From Pseudomonas anuradhapurensis (GTDB lineage Bacteria; Pseudomonadota; Gammaproteobacteria; Pseudomonadales; Pseudomonadaceae), in contig NZ_CP077097.1 of NCBI RefSeq assembly GCF_014269225.2, positions 626,001 through 690,000 of the forward strand: a stretch of DNA of 64,000 nt, read 5' to 3'. The notes under the pieces are model-generated. The model saw nothing but the letters and a program-made list of their open reading frames with translations. It did no database searches and was not told the DNA's origin. Position 1 is the first letter of the stretch. Each line of letters begins with the position of its first letter. A program made the position numbers and the translations under genes. Below are positions 18,208 through 28,255 of the stretch, piece by piece.

Positions 18208-19263
18208 TCAACACGGGTTTGCAGGGTGCAGCCGGTGGCCACGGGGCACGGCCAGCAGGTGATGGCGGGCCGCGTGCGCCAGTACGGCCTCGACGTCCAC
18301 GCTCAGTGGGCCTTGGTGGTCGAGGGTGATGGTGGGGCTGTCGTGCTCGGCGAATTCGATCTCGCGCTCGCCGTCCAGGGCCAGGGTGCCGCTGGCCAGG
18401 CTCAGGCGATGGGCGACACCGGGGCTCAGGGTACCGCTGGCGGTGATGCCACAGCCTTGCAGCAGGCCGGGCGCCAACGGTGCCAGCAGGGCCTGGTCGG
18501 CAGCGGGGTTGAGGCGAACCCAGGCGCCGTGCGGGTCCTGCCGGGAAACCGGGCACCACAGGCCACACAGCGCCGAGAGGCCGATGGCATGTGGCTCGGC
18601 GAAACAGGCGAACACTTCGCTCAGGTCTTCGCTGCGGCTGAGCGCGCGGGCACCGATGAAACGCTGGGGCGACACCGCCACCTCCACCAGGGCCCATTCG
18701 GCAAGCCGTTGTTCGGGCACTATCACCAGCAGGCGCTTGTTGCGGCGCAGGCCGATGCTGGCGGGCACCCGGCCGCTGGCGAGCAGGCCGCCGGCCAGGC
18801 CGGCACTGGTGGCTTCGCGCAATTCGGGGAAGGCATTGTTGGTGCCGGTGGACAAGGTCAGCAGCGGCACGTCGCCGGCTTCGGCGGCGACCGCCTTGTG
18901 CGTGCCATCGCCGCCGAGCACGGCGATCATCGCCACGCCGCGTTCGACCATGCGTCGGGTGGCCAGGCGGGTATCGGCAACGGTCTGGGTCAGTGGCAGG
19001 TCGAGGATCTCGATGGCCGGCCAGTGCTGGTCGCGGGCGACCGGGCCCTGGCTGGCCTTGAGCACGGCAGCGGCGATGCCGGTCATGTCGCTGGGCAGCA
19101 GCACCTGGCCGATACCGGTGGCACCGAAGGCGGCGAGCAGGCGCTGGATCGCCGAGGCCTTGTCGGTGCTCGAATAGAGCCCGGCATTGGCAGTCAGGCG
19201 GCGTAGGTCGCGGCCAGAGGCAGGGTTGGCAATGATCCCGACAGTCGGGGCGGGTAGCGGCAT
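18208..19263 (-). CDS. acoX: Acetoin catabolism protein AcoX (NAD kinase-like)
   Basis: A 351-residue AcoX, an ATP-NAD-kinase-fold protein always found with acetoin genes but of unproven biochemical role. The N-terminus P-T-V-G-I-I-A-N-P-A-S-G-R-D-L-R-R and the diacylglycerol/NAD-kinase motif V-L-G-G-D-G-T-H-K are clear, followed by L-S-T-G-T-N-N-A-F-P. The ATG at 19261-19263 gives this N-terminus; the frame is open farther upstream but crosses the sigma-54 promoter. It is the first gene of the operon. Confidence 0.93.
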   Translation of the reverse strand: MPLPAPTVGIIANPASGRDLRRLTANAGLYSSTDKASAIQRLLAAFGATGIGQVLLPSDMTGIAAAVLKASQGPVARDQHWPAIEILDLPLTQTVADTRLATRRMVERGVAMIAVLGGDGTHKAVAAEAGDVPLLTLSTGTNNAFPELREATSAGLAGGLLASGRVPASIGLRRNKRLLVIVPEQRLAEWALVEVAVSPQRFIGARALSRSEDLSEVFACFAEPHAIGLSALCGLWCPVSRQDPHGAWVRLNPAADQALLAPLAPGLLQGCGITASGTLSPGVAHRLSLASGTLALDGEREIEFAEHDSPTITLDHQGPLSVDVEAVLAHAARHHLLAVPRGHRLHPANPC

Positions 19264-19296
19264 GGCGCACCTCGTTTCTTGTTTGCCAGTGCCGGA

Positions 19297-19311
19297 GCAA
19301 GCGCGGTGCCA
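19297..19311 (-). promoter_or_regulatory. Predicted sigma-54 (RpoN) promoter of the aco operon
   Basis: The minus strand reads TGGCACCGCGCTTGC, an almost ideal -24/-12 element (TGGCAC and TTGC with correct spacing). The start of transcription would be about 19285, giving a leader of about 22 nt before acoX. It is the best of the three sigma-54 promoters in this window. Confidence 0.88.
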
Positions 19312-19430
19312 GTTTTGTTGAAGTTGGCTGGAATGGCCGAGCCAGAGCGGTTTCGTTGCGCAAAGGCGGGCGTGCATGGCCAGGCCGGCGAGACGCCGGG
19401 TGCCAGCCGCGCGATGGCCCGGCCGAGACG

Positions 19431-19449
19431 CTGAGACGCTGCGTCTCAG
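19431..19449. promoter_or_regulatory. Perfect palindrome between acoX and acoR, candidate AcoR enhancer site
   Basis: The sequence CTGAGACGCTGCGTCTCAG is a perfect dyad with 9-bp arms and one central base, about 120 bp upstream of the aco -24 element and about 100 bp before acoR. Two further GAGACG half-sites lie at 19390-19395 and 19425-19430 in the same orientation as the left arm. Spacing and symmetry suit an enhancer-binding protein; assignment to AcoR is inference. Confidence 0.6.
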
Positions 19450-19545
19450 GCCGGCCGGTAATCACTCAGTGCTTGTCGGGGCATGCCCGGAGGCGCTTAA
19501 TGGCCGGACAACGATAAAAACAGCAACGAGAACCGGAGGGCCTGA

Positions 19546-21399
19546 ATGCTTGCCGCGAACTCCCGAGCCCATGTCGATTGCGTCAGCCGGGTGCTGAAGA
19601 ATGCCGATCGCCTGCCGCAGGCGCCGGTGCCACCGCTGATCCTCGATTCCTGGCGCCGTTCCATGGAGCTGTACCGTCTCGACCCCGCTTCCCAGCAGGG
19701 GCCGCGTATTCTCTCCCAGAGCCTACTCAACGAATGCCGCGAACGGGCCGAGCTGTTCCTGCGCATCGCCAGCGATGCCGTTGCGCGCCTGCATGAGCGG
19801 GTGCGCGGGGCCGATTATTGCGTACTGCTCACCGACGCCCAGGGGCGCACCATCGACTACCGGGTCGAGTCGGCCATCCGCAACGACTGCCGCAAGGCCG
19901 GGTTGTACCTGGGCACTTGCTGGTCCGAGGGTGAGGAGGGCACTTGCGGGGTGGCCGCGGTGCTCACCAGCAAGGCGCCGGTCACGGTGCACAAGCGTGA
20001 CCATTTCCGCGCTGCGTTTATCGGCCTCACCTGCACCGCGGCGCCGGTGTTCGACCCGCTGGGCGAGCTGCTGGGCGTGGTCGACGTGTCGGCCTTGCAG
20101 TCACCGGACGACCGCCGCAGCCAGCACCTGATCCGCCAGCTGGTCGAGCAGACCGCGCGCGAGATCGAAAACGCCTTCTTCATGCACAGTGCCCAGGGCC
20201 ATTGGGTGATGCGCGCCCATGGCACGCCGGGCTATGTGGAAAGCCAGCCCGACTACCTGCTGGCCTGGGATGCCGATGGCCGCCTGCAGGCCATCAACAG
20301 CCTGGCGCGGCAGCGCCTGGTGGAGCGCCTGGGGCGGTTGCCCGAGCACATTGGCGAGTTGTTCGACATCGACCAGTTGCGCCGGGTCAATGGCGCATCG
20401 GCCCAGCGTTTGCCAGGCCTGGGCGGGCTGTATGGCCGGGTCAGTGCACCACAGCAGCGCCAGCGCGCGCAGCCCTTGCGCCAGGCCCAGGACGCCCGCA
20501 TCGAGCAGCACCTGCGGCTGGCCACGCGGGTCAAGGACTGCAACCTGGCGGTGCTGGTGCAGGGCGAGACCGGGGCCGGCAAAGAGGTGTTCGCCCGCCA
20601 GTTGCACCAGCAGAGCCTGCGCCGTGACGGACCGTTCGTCACCCTCAACTGCGCGGCCATTCCGGAAAGCCTGATCGAGAGCGAACTGTTCGGTTATGTC
20701 GCCGGGGCGTTCACCGGGGCCTCCAGCAAAGGCATGCAGGGCCTGTTGCAGCAGGCTGACGGCGGCACGTTGTTCCTCGACGAGATTGGCGACATGCCAG
20801 TCAACCTGCAGACCCGCCTGTTGCGCGTGCTGGCCGAAGGCGAAGTGGCACCGCTGGGCGCTGCGCGGCGGGAGCGGGTGGACATCCAGGTGATCTGCGC
20901 GACCCATCGCGACCTGGCGGCGATGGTCAAGGAGGGGCGTTTCCGTGAGGACCTCTACTTCCGCCTGGCCAATGCCCGCTTCGAGTTGCCACCGTTGCGT
21001 GAGCGCGAGGACCGGCTGGGGCTGATTCACCAGTTGCTGGCCGAGGAAGCCGCGGCCTGTGGAGTCGAGGTGGTGCTGGCGGATGATGCGCTACAGGCGC
21101 TGTTGCTGTACCGCTGGCCGGGTAACCTGCGCCAGCTGCGGCAGGTGCTGCGTTATGCCTGTGCAGTGAGCGAAGGCGGGCAGGTGCAACTGCAGGATTT
21201 GCCACAGGAGGTGCGGGGCGATGCGGTCGCCTGCGCTGACAGCGTGGTGTCCTGTCCGGCCCGGCAGCTGTTGCTGGATGCGCTGATCCGCCATCGCTGG
21301 AAGCCGGCCGATGCGGCGCGGGCTTTGGGGATTTCGCGGGCGACCTTGTACCGGCGGGTGCATGAACATCACATCGAGATGCCGCGAATGAAAGGCTAA
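19546..21399 (+). CDS. acoR: Sigma-54-dependent activator AcoR of acetoin catabolism
   Basis: A 617-residue enhancer-binding protein, divergent from the aco operon it should activate. An N-terminal GAF region (about 60-200) contains C-W-S-E-G-E-E-G-T-C-G and H-F-R-A-A-F-I-G-L-T-C-T-A-A-P-V-F-D. The AAA+ domain (about 320-545) has Walker A G-E-T-G-A-G-K-E, the canonical G-A-F-T-G-A loop and Walker B G-T-L-F-L-D-E-I-G-D-M. A Fis-type helix-turn-helix ends the protein (A-A-R-A-L-G-I-S-R-A-T-L-Y-R-R). GGAGGG lies 5 bases before the ATG. It is a paralogue of EatR with the same domain order but without the REP-encoded linker. A REP pair follows the stop. Confidence 0.95.
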   Translation: MLAANSRAHVDCVSRVLKNADRLPQAPVPPLILDSWRRSMELYRLDPASQQGPRILSQSLLNECRERAELFLRIASDAVARLHERVRGADYCVLLTDAQGRTIDYRVESAIRNDCRKAGLYLGTCWSEGEEGTCGVAAVLTSKAPVTVHKRDHFRAAFIGLTCTAAPVFDPLGELLGVVDVSALQSPDDRRSQHLIRQLVEQTAREIENAFFMHSAQGHWVMRAHGTPGYVESQPDYLLAWDADGRLQAINSLARQRLVERLGRLPEHIGELFDIDQLRRVNGASAQRLPGLGGLYGRVSAPQQRQRAQPLRQAQDARIEQHLRLATRVKDCNLAVLVQGETGAGKEVFARQLHQQSLRRDGPFVTLNCAAIPESLIESELFGYVAGAFTGASSKGMQGLLQQADGGTLFLDEIGDMPVNLQTRLLRVLAEGEVAPLGAARRERVDIQVICATHRDLAAMVKEGRFREDLYFRLANARFELPPLREREDRLGLIHQLLAEEAAACGVEVVLADDALQALLLYRWPGNLRQLRQVLRYACAVSEGGQVQLQDLPQEVRGDAVACADSVVSCPARQLLLDALIRHRWKPADAARALGISRATLYRRVHEHHIEMPRMKG

Positions 21400-21410
21400 G
21401 CCTCGTCGCG

Positions 21411-21535
21411 GTCCCTGTAGGAGCGGCCTTGTGTCGCGATGGGCCGCGCAGCGGCCCCAGGATTTCAGCTTCGCCGCAGATATTGCCGGGGCCGCTTCGC
21501 GCCCCATCGCGACACAAGGCCGCTCCTACAGGGAC
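21411..21535. repeat. REP pair, type A
   Basis: Inverted type-A REPs with outer arms GTCCCTGTAGGAGCGG and CCGCTCCTACAGGGAC, between the convergent acoR and accC genes. With the adjacent hairpin at 21558-21584 it separates the two transcripts. Confidence 0.94.
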
Positions 21536-21557
21536 CCAGACCAAGCCCTTGCAGACA

Positions 21558-21584
21558 ATAAAAAACCCCGGCGCAAGTCCGGGG
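21558..21584 (-). terminator. Rho-independent terminator of accB-accC
   Basis: On the minus strand a hairpin CCCCGGACTTGCGCCGGGG is followed directly by a run of six T, then ATT. It lies 24 bp after the accC stop. In the plus direction the same stem is followed by only three T, so it works best for accC. Confidence 0.88.
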
Positions 21585-21607
21585 TTTCAGTACTTCACAC
21601 TATCCGA

Positions 21608-22963
21608 TCACTCCTGGTTGGCCAGTTTGTGCTCGAGGTAGTGAATGTTGACGCCGCCTTTGCAGAAACCTTCATCACGCACCAGGTCGCGGTGCAGCGG
21701 GATGTTGGTCTTGATGCCGTCGACGACGATCTCGTCCAGGGCATTGCGCATGCGCGCCATGGCTTCGTCGCGGTCCTTGCCGTAGGTGATCAGCTTGCCG
21801 ATCAGCGAGTCGTAGTTCGGTGGAACCGAGTAACCGCTGTACAGGTGCGAGTCGACGCGCACGCCGTTGCCACCCGGGGCGTGGAAGTGCTTCACCTTGC
21901 CAGGGCTCGGGATGAACTTCTTCGGGTCTTCGGCGTTGATACGGCATTCCAGCGCGTGGCCACGAATAACCACGTCTTCCTGGCGGAACGACAGCTTGTT
22001 GCCAGCGGCGATGCTCAGCATCTCCTTGACGATGTCGATACCGGTCACCATCTCCGACACCGGGTGCTCAACCTGCACACGGGTGTTCATCTCGATGAAG
22101 TAGAAGCGGCCGTTCTCGTACAGGAACTCGAAGGTACCCGCACCACGGTAGCCGATCTCGATGCACGCATCGACACAGCGCTTGAACACTTCCTGACGGG
22201 CTTTCTCGTCGATGCCCGGGGCTGGCGCTTCTTCCAGTACCTTCTGGTGACGGCGCTGCAGCGAGCAGTCACGGTCGCCCAGGTGCACGGCGTTGCCCTG
22301 GCCGTCGGACAGTACCTGCACTTCCACGTGACGTGGGTTGGTCAGGAACTTCTCCAGGTAGACCATCGGGTTGCCGAAGGCAGCACCGGCTTCGGTACGG
22401 GTGAGCTTGGCCGAGGCGATCAGGTCCTCTTCCTTGTGCACCACGCGCATGCCGCGACCACCACCGCCACCGGCGGCCTTGATGATCACCGGGTAGCCGA
22501 CGTCTCGGGCAATGGCCAGGGCGACTTCTTCGTCTTCCGGCAGCGGGCCATCGGAGCCCGGTACGGTCGGTACGCCCGACTTGATCATCGCGTCCTTGGC
22601 CGAAACCTTGTCGCCCATCAGGCGAATGGTGTCGGCTTTCGGGCCGATGAAGGCGAAACCGGATTTTTCCACCTGCTCGGCGAAGTCGGCGTTTTCCGCC
22701 AGGAAGCCGTAGCCCGGGTGGATCGCGGTGGCGCCGGTGACTTCGGCAGCAGCGATGATCGCCGGGATATGCAGGTAGGAATCCTTGGACGATGCAGGGC
22801 CGATGCAGACCGACTCGTCTGCCAGGCCCAGGTGCATCAGTTCACGGTCGGCAGTGGAGTGCACGGCGACGGTCTTGATACCCAGCTCTTTGCAGGCACG
22901 CAGGATCCGCAGGGCAATTTCCCCGCGGTTGGCGATCAGGACTTTTTCGAGCTTCCCAGACAT
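21608..22963 (-). CDS. accC: Acetyl-CoA carboxylase, biotin carboxylase subunit AccC
   Basis: The 451-residue biotin carboxylase of fatty-acid synthesis, which uses ATP and bicarbonate to carboxylate biotin on AccB. The N-terminus [14 protein letters not shown], the [10 protein letters not shown] block, the glycine-rich ATP-grasp loop ([11 protein letters not shown]) and [10 protein letters not shown] are all present. The ATG at 22961-22963 gives the family N-terminus. It lies 17 bp downstream of accB and ends at a strong terminator. Confidence 0.98.
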   Translation of the reverse strand: MSGKLEKVLIANRGEIALRILRACKELGIKTVAVHSTADRELMHLGLADESVCIGPASSKDSYLHIPAIIAAAEVTGATAIHPGYGFLAENADFAEQVEKSGFAFIGPKADTIRLMGDKVSAKDAMIKSGVPTVPGSDGPLPEDEEVALAIARDVGYPVIIKAAGGGGGRGMRVVHKEEDLIASAKLTRTEAGAAFGNPMVYLEKFLTNPRHVEVQVLSDGQGNAVHLGDRDCSLQRRHQKVLEEAPAPGIDEKARQEVFKRCVDACIEIGYRGAGTFEFLYENGRFYFIEMNTRVQVEHPVSEMVTGIDIVKEMLSIAAGNKLSFRQEDVVIRGHALECRINAEDPKKFIPSPGKVKHFHAPGGNGVRVDSHLYSGYSVPPNYDSLIGKLITYGKDRDEAMARMRNALDEIVVDGIKTNIPLHRDLVRDEGFCKGGVNIHYLEHKLANQE

Positions 22964-22980
22964 CGTTGGCTCTCCGCGAT

Positions 22981-23445
22981 TCAAACGATGGTGAACAGCG
23001 GCTGGTCGAACTCAACCGGCTGGCCGTCTTCTACCAGGATGGCGTCGATGACACCGCCAACATCGGCTTCGATGTGGTTCATCATCTTCATGGCTTCGAC
23101 GATGCACAGGGTGTCGCCTTTCTTCACGCTCTGGCCCACTTCAGCGAAGTTCGGCGAGGTTGGCGAAGGCTTGCGGTAGAAGGTACCGACCATCGGCGAG
23201 CGGATCACGGTGCCTTTCAGGGCTGGCGCAGCGGCAGCGGCTTCGGCGGCCGGGGCAGCAGCAGCGGCAACCGGGGCAGCGGCAGGCGCAGCGGCTACCG
23301 GGGCCGGTGCGAAGTACTGCTGGGCAGCAGGGGTCTTGCTGTGGCGGCTGATACGGACCGACTCTTCGCCTTCCTTGATTTCCAGCTCGTCGATGCCAGA
23401 CTCTTCCAGCAGCTCGATCAGTTTCTTGACTTTACGGATATCCAT
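22981..23445 (-). CDS. accB: Acetyl-CoA carboxylase biotin carrier protein AccB
   Basis: A 154-residue biotin carboxyl carrier protein. The N-terminal helix [13 protein letters not shown], a central Ala/Pro-rich flexible linker (about 47-75) and a C-terminal biotinyl domain are readable, with Lys120 in E-A-M-K-M-M as the biotin attachment site. It precedes accC on the same strand. Confidence 0.98.
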   Translation of the reverse strand: MDIRKVKKLIELLEESGIDELEIKEGEESVRISRHSKTPAAQQYFAPAPVAAAPAAAPVAAAAAPAAEAAAAAPALKGTVIRSPMVGTFYRKPSPTSPNFAEVGQSVKKGDTLCIVEAMKMMNHIEADVGGVIDAILVEDGQPVEFDQPLFTIV

Positions 23446-23515
23446 TAATCATCAACTCCCAAAGGTTCGGTCAGGGGGCGAAATTACAAAAAACGTATCT
23501 GAAACGTTTCTCTCG

Positions 23516-23541
23516 AACCCTGGCCCACCGAGGCCAGGGTT
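23516..23541. terminator. Strong hairpin between aroQ and accB
   Basis: The arms AACCCTGGCC (23516-23525) and GGCCAGGGTT (23532-23541) pair perfectly over 10 bp, 4 bp after the aroQ stop. On the aroQ-accB strand no T run follows directly; a T6 run appears only about 20-25 bases later. It could weaken read-through into accB or merely stabilise the aroQ message. Confidence 0.5.
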
Positions 23542-23545
23542 TTCA

Positions 23546-24001
23546 TCATTTGGGCTGTGCGTTGGCAGCCAGTTGTTCCAGCGCGGACTCCAGGGCCAGG
23601 CGGTAACCGCTGGCGCCCAGGCCGCAGATCACCCCTACGGCAACATCGGAAAAGTAGGAGTGATGGCGGAACGGTTCGCGTTTGTGCACGTTGGACAGGT
23701 GCACTTCGATGAATGGGATGCTCACCGCAAGCAACGCGTCACGTAATGCAACGCTTGTGTGCGTGAAAGCAGCCGGATTGATCAGGATGAAGTCCACACC
23801 CTCGTTGCGTGCGGCGTGAATACGGTCGATCAGTTCGTACTCAGCGTTGCTCTGCAGGTATTGCAGATGGTGGCCTGCGGCGCGGGCACGTTGCTCCAGG
23901 TCCTGGTTGATCTGGGCCAGGGTCACGGCGCCGTAATGGCCAGGCTCGCGGGTACCGAGCAGGTTGAGGTTGGGGCCGTGGAGCACCAGTAGCGTTGCCA
24001 T
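23546..24001 (-). CDS. aroQ: Type II 3-dehydroquinate dehydratase AroQ
   Basis: A 151-residue class II dehydroquinase of the shikimate pathway. Signatures are [20 protein letters not shown] at the N-terminus (with the catalytic Tyr), then [16 protein letters not shown] and the [15 protein letters not shown] segment with the catalytic His. The ATG at 23999-24001 is chosen because it starts the conserved part. The gene order aroQ-accB-accC is usual in gamma-proteobacteria. Confidence 0.97.
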   Translation of the reverse strand: MATLLVLHGPNLNLLGTREPGHYGAVTLAQINQDLEQRARAAGHHLQYLQSNAEYELIDRIHAARNEGVDFILINPAAFTHTSVALRDALLAVSIPFIEVHLSNVHKREPFRHHSYFSDVAVGVICGLGASGYRLALESALEQLAANAQPK

Positions 24002-24179
24002 CTGCGATTCCTTGGATTTGTAGGGCAATTCGACACAGCGCGGCGAGTGTGCCGCAAAGCGACAGCGAGTGTCCAGTTCCCGGCAATAGGCAGCACGATG
24101 TCCGAGATTCGCGCGAGATATGTGACCAGATAACTAGATCCAGTCACTGATTTTCGGTTTTTTCACCGCGCGCGAGAAG

Positions 24180-25952
24180 TTATAGACCGACTTTGCCGCG
24201 TACGCGTGTAAGAATTTGCGCAAATTCACTGGCGTTTAGCTCGCCAATGACCCGATCAGCGTTGATTTCGCTGCCGTTCGCGGCGAAGAACAACAGGGCA
24301 GGGGGGCCGAACAGTTGGTAGCGGTCGAGCAGCGCGCGTTGTTCGGCATTGCTGGCGGTTATGTCGAAACGCAGCAGCTTGAAGCCGGCCAGTTGTGCTT
24401 GTACCTGCGGCGCGGTCAGCACTTCGCGCTCGATCACCTTGCAACTGATGCACCAGTCGGCATACCAGTCCAGCAGTACCGGTTGGCCGGCGGTCTTGGC
24501 CTCGGCCAGGGCGGCGTCCAGTGCAGCCGGGGTGGTCACGGTGTGCCAGCTATCCGCGGCAGCCGCCGGTTTGCCGCCAGCACTGGCAAGGGCCGGCGGT
24601 GGCAGCGGGCGCAGCGGGTCGCCCTGGCCACTGAGCGCGCCGTACCAGCAGGCCACGGCATACACCAGCAAAGCCAGGCCGAGCAGTTGCGCCAGGCGCT
24701 GGCGCGGGGACTTGACCACGAACTCCAGGGCGCCCAGGAACAGCGCCACCCCGGCGGCCAGGAAACCGACCAGCAGCAAGGTCAGCGGGCCCGGCAGCAC
24801 TCGGCTGAGCAGGCCGATGGCCAGGCCCAGCAGCAGCACGCCGATGGCATTTTTCACCGTGTTCAGCCAGGGGCCGCTTTTCGGCAGCCAGGCCGCGCCG
24901 CCGGTGGCCACCAGCAGCAGCGGTGCGCCCATGCCCAGGCCCAGGGCAAACAGCTTGAGGGCGCCGCCCAGGGCATCACCACTGGCGCTGATGTACAGCA
25001 ACGCACCGGCCAGCGGCGCTGAAACACACGGCGAAACCAGCAGGCTGGAAAGCACGCCCAGTATCGCCGCGCCCAGCAGCGAGCCACCCCGGGTGTGATT
25101 GGCGACATTATTCAGGCGCTGATTGAGGGCCTGCGGCAGCTTCAGTTCGAACAGGCCGAACATGGCCAGGGCGAACACCACGAAGAACAGTGCGAAGGGC
25201 ACCAGCACCCAGGCCGATTGCAGGCGTGCCTGCAGGTTCAGGCCGGCGCCGAACAGGCCCATCAGGGCGCCGAGGACGGCAAAGCTGGCCGCCATCGGCA
25301 GCACGTAGGCCAGTGACAGGGCCAGGCCGCGCAGGCCGCCGGCCTGGCCGCGCAGCACCACGCCGGAGAGGATCGGCAACATTGGCAGCACGCAAGGGGT
25401 GAAGGTGAGGCCGACCCCGGCAAGGAAGAACAGCAGCAGCGACTTCCAGCTCCAGCCATGCTCGGTGCTGGCCGGTGTGTTCGCGCCGGCTTCGCCATCG
25501 ATGCTCAGGCGTGCGGTTTCCGGTGGGTAGCACAGGCCTTTGTCGGCACAACCCTGGTAGCCCACCAGCAAGGTGAAGGCGCGCGGGTCGTTGCGCGGTA
25601 GTTCGATGTCGAGCACGCCATGGTATACCTCGACATCGCCGAAGAATTCATCGTGCTTGGCCTCGCCCTTGGGGATATTCGGCGTACCCAGGGCAACGTC
25701 GGCCGGTTCCGTACGGAACTGGAAGCGGTGGCGGTAGAGGTAATAGCCATCGGTGGCGACGAAGCGCAGCTTGATGGTTTGCGCATCGGCCTGGATCAGG
25801 TTGAGCCTGAACGCTTCGTGTACCGGCAGGAAGTCGGCGTTGTTGGACAACGAAGCGGCGCCGAGGGTGGCGCTGGGGCGGTTGTCGAGCAGGCCCGTGG
25901 CGAAGGCGGGGCTGGCCAGCAGCAGGAACAGCAGGAAAAACAGGCGGCGCAT
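24180..25952 (-). CDS. dsbD: Thiol:disulfide interchange protein DsbD
   Basis: The 590-residue inner-membrane protein that carries electrons from cytoplasmic thioredoxin to the periplasm for DsbC and cytochrome c maturation. A signal peptide precedes an N-terminal periplasmic domain with the pair C-A-D-K-G-L-C. A membrane domain of about eight segments contains F-T-P-C-V-L-P-M-L-P and the partner V-S-P-C-V-S-A-P-L-A. A C-terminal thioredoxin-like domain has W-C-I-S-C-K. The three cysteine pairs are therefore complete. The ATG at 25950-25952 places the signal peptide first. Confidence 0.96.
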   Translation of the reverse strand: MRRLFFLLFLLLASPAFATGLLDNRPSATLGAASLSNNADFLPVHEAFRLNLIQADAQTIKLRFVATDGYYLYRHRFQFRTEPADVALGTPNIPKGEAKHDEFFGDVEVYHGVLDIELPRNDPRAFTLLVGYQGCADKGLCYPPETARLSIDGEAGANTPASTEHGWSWKSLLLFFLAGVGLTFTPCVLPMLPILSGVVLRGQAGGLRGLALSLAYVLPMAASFAVLGALMGLFGAGLNLQARLQSAWVLVPFALFFVVFALAMFGLFELKLPQALNQRLNNVANHTRGGSLLGAAILGVLSSLLVSPCVSAPLAGALLYISASGDALGGALKLFALGLGMGAPLLLVATGGAAWLPKSGPWLNTVKNAIGVLLLGLAIGLLSRVLPGPLTLLLVGFLAAGVALFLGALEFVVKSPRQRLAQLLGLALLVYAVACWYGALSGQGDPLRPLPPPALASAGGKPAAAADSWHTVTTPAALDAALAEAKTAGQPVLLDWYADWCISCKVIEREVLTAPQVQAQLAGFKLLRFDITASNAEQRALLDRYQLFGPPALLFFAANGSEINADRVIGELNASEFAQILTRVRGKVGL

Positions 25953-26064
25953 GGCGGACTCGCGAGGTCGAACGTGCCGGGCATGATAGCGGAGTTGGTG
26001 CAGGTTGGGGCCATGCTGATGGCGGGGGCGACACATGGCCGCTGGCTGATTTGCTACCTGTGTC

Positions 26065-26157
26065 AGCCTCTTCGCGGGTAAACCCGCTCCCACCTCGACC
26101 GCATAGACCTCAAGCCATACGCTATCCCTGTGGGAGCGGGTTTACCCGCGAAGACGC
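26065..26157. repeat. REP pair, type B
   Basis: Two inverted type-B REPs (CCTCTTCGCGGGTAAACCCG and GCGGGTTTACCCGCGAAG) lie between the chemoreceptor gene and dsbD, both on the minus strand. They may separate the two transcripts. Confidence 0.88.
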
Positions 26158-26171
26158 CAGTACAGGCCAAC

Positions 26172-28133
26172 CTAGACTCTGAAGGCCCGCACCGCCCGGT
26201 TCAGCTCACCGCCCAGGCTCAGCAATTGCTCGCCTTGCTCACGCCCCTCGCCAATGCGTTGCAGGTTGTCCTCGCCTAGCGCATGAATGCGTTGGCTGTG
26301 GTCGCGAATTTCACTTACCGCGCCACTCTGCTGCGCCGTGACGTCGGCAATCCGCACCGCAGTATCCGCGATGGTGCGGATGGCACTGACGATCTGGTCC
26401 AGCGCCCCGTCTGCGGCCTGGGCCTGGCTGGCGGTGGCCTCGGCATGTTCGAGCTGCGCACGCATGCCGGCCACCGAGCCTCTGGCGGCCTGCTGCAGGC
26501 GGTCGATCAGTGCCTGGATTTCGCCAGTTGCCCCGGTGGTGCGCTGCGCCAGCGAACGCACCTCATCGGCCACCACGGCAAAACCACGGCCCATCTCGCC
26601 GGCACGCGCGGCTTCGATCGCGGCATTCAATGCCAGCAGGTTGGTCTGTTCGGCAATCGAGCGGATCACTGTCAGTACGCCACCAATGGTGGCCGACTCT
26701 TCCGCCAGTTGCTCGATCATGCGGGCGTTGCCTTGCACTTCATCGACCAGTGCGCGCAAGCCCGACAGGCTCTGGCCAATCACCGTCTGGCCCTGTTCCA
26801 CTGCGCGGCCGGCATCGCGGCTGGCGTCGGCGGCGGCGCTGGCGTCACCGGCCACCTGCTGGATGGTCGCTTCCAGTTCACCCAGGGCATCGCGAATCTG
26901 CCCGGTGTCACCCGCCTGGCGTTCGGCACCGTCATGCAACGCGGCACTCATGCCGGCAAGGGCATGGCTGCTGCCGGCCACCTGTTCGGCGTTGTGGCGG
27001 ATGGTGCCGACCAGCTCCACCAGGTACTGGCGCAGGCGGTTGAGCGAATCCTGGATGTCGTGCAGTTCGCGGTTGGTCTTGCCCAGCGTGATGGGCTTGG
27101 CGAAGTCGCCTTCGGCCCAGCGCGACAGGGCCGGGGCCAGGCCGGTCAGGGTGCGTGCCAGGCACCGTTGCAAGGTGTCGACCAGCAGGGCGATGAGTAG
27201 GATCAGGGCAATCATCAGGCCCTGGATGATGCGTACTTCGGCGGCGATTTTCGCGTGCTGGCTGCGTACTTCTGGCTCCAGCGCGGCGATGGCCTGCTGC
27301 ACCGCTTGCAGACGCTGGCCGGTGCTGGCGGCCAGGGCTGCTCGGCGCTCGATCTGGTCGCGGGTGCGCTGCAGCTCGGCCGGGTAGCGGCTGAGCAGGC
27401 TTTGCAGCTCACGTTTCAGGCCAATTGCGATGTCTTCCTGCTGGGCGCTGGCCTGGGTCTCCAGGCCCATCATGGCCGCAAAGTCGTCGGCGCCGGATTC
27501 GGCAGCACGAGTTACCCCAAGCAGTGGCAGGCTGTCGATGATCTGGGCCTGGGCGCGAATCCGCTGCAGCTCGCGCTCGACTTCGTCGGCCAGTTCCGGG
27601 CGACTGCTGCTGACCAGCTTGTCCCGTGCCAGCGAAAGGCGACCGAGGTGCACGGTGGCCTCCAGCAGGGGCTGCAGGTAGCGGTTGGCGTCGGCGCTGG
27701 CGCTGTCACGCACGTAATCAGCCAGCTGTTCGAAGTTGGCCCCCAGCTCCCGCTCGGCCTGCAGCAACAGCGCCTGCGGGTCGCCGGCCAGCTTGCCGGC
27801 AGCCAGCAGTTCCTCGGCGGTGAAGGCCTGCAGGCTGTCCAGGCTGGGGCGTAGCTGGTCAGCCAGTTCGGCGGGCCATTCGGCCAACGCCGCTTGCAGT
27901 TGCTGGTTGGCCTCCATGGCCGCTGCGTGGCGCAGGGCATCGCCGCTGGCCAGGTAGGCCTGGATGTTGCCTGCAGCCTGGTGCTGGAACTGCTGGGACA
28001 GGCCCAGGTAGTGCTCCATCAATTGATAGGGGCGCTCCAGGGCCCGCTGCGACCACCACAGGGTGGCGCCCAGGGCGATACACACGGTTACCAGCAACAG
28101 GGTGTTGAAATTGGTCAGCCACTTCAGGCGCAT
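26172..28133 (-). CDS. Methyl-accepting chemotaxis protein with helical periplasmic domain
   Basis: A 653-residue chemoreceptor. A first membrane segment (about 10-28) is followed by a roughly 270-residue, almost entirely helical and Glu/Ala/Leu-rich periplasmic domain, a second membrane segment (about 306-325), a HAMP domain, and the cytoplasmic signalling hairpin with the conserved tip [28 protein letters not shown]. The length and helix content of the ligand part would suit a helical-bundle (HBM-like) sensor, but the ligand is unknown. REP pairs lie on both sides, so it is probably a single-gene unit. Confidence 0.93.
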   Translation of the reverse strand: MRLKWLTNFNTLLLVTVCIALGATLWWSQRALERPYQLMEHYLGLSQQFQHQAAGNIQAYLASGDALRHAAAMEANQQLQAALAEWPAELADQLRPSLDSLQAFTAEELLAAGKLAGDPQALLLQAERELGANFEQLADYVRDSASADANRYLQPLLEATVHLGRLSLARDKLVSSSRPELADEVERELQRIRAQAQIIDSLPLLGVTRAAESGADDFAAMMGLETQASAQQEDIAIGLKRELQSLLSRYPAELQRTRDQIERRAALAASTGQRLQAVQQAIAALEPEVRSQHAKIAAEVRIIQGLMIALILLIALLVDTLQRCLARTLTGLAPALSRWAEGDFAKPITLGKTNRELHDIQDSLNRLRQYLVELVGTIRHNAEQVAGSSHALAGMSAALHDGAERQAGDTGQIRDALGELEATIQQVAGDASAAADASRDAGRAVEQGQTVIGQSLSGLRALVDEVQGNARMIEQLAEESATIGGVLTVIRSIAEQTNLLALNAAIEAARAGEMGRGFAVVADEVRSLAQRTTGATGEIQALIDRLQQAARGSVAGMRAQLEHAEATASQAQAADGALDQIVSAIRTIADTAVRIADVTAQQSGAVSEIRDHSQRIHALGEDNLQRIGEGREQGEQLLSLGGELNRAVRAFRV

Positions 28134-28255
28134 AGCCGCGAGCTTCCTGCGGGAGGAGAGAGTCGGTGGCTGAAGTTATGGCGGTTGTGTGACGGAGTGA
28201 TGACGAAAGGGGCTGGTGTCAGATAAAAAAGTGGCACTGTGCCTGTATCTGTATT

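Noticed and set aside
16260..18329. A 689-codon open frame on the plus strand opposite acoB and acoA
   Set aside because: It runs antisense to two well-identified enzymes, crosses their intergenic gap, and has no recognisable motif.
28134..28255. Possible extra gene upstream of the first chemoreceptor
   Set aside because: Only short frames without ribosome sites; the stretch is leader plus REP sequence.
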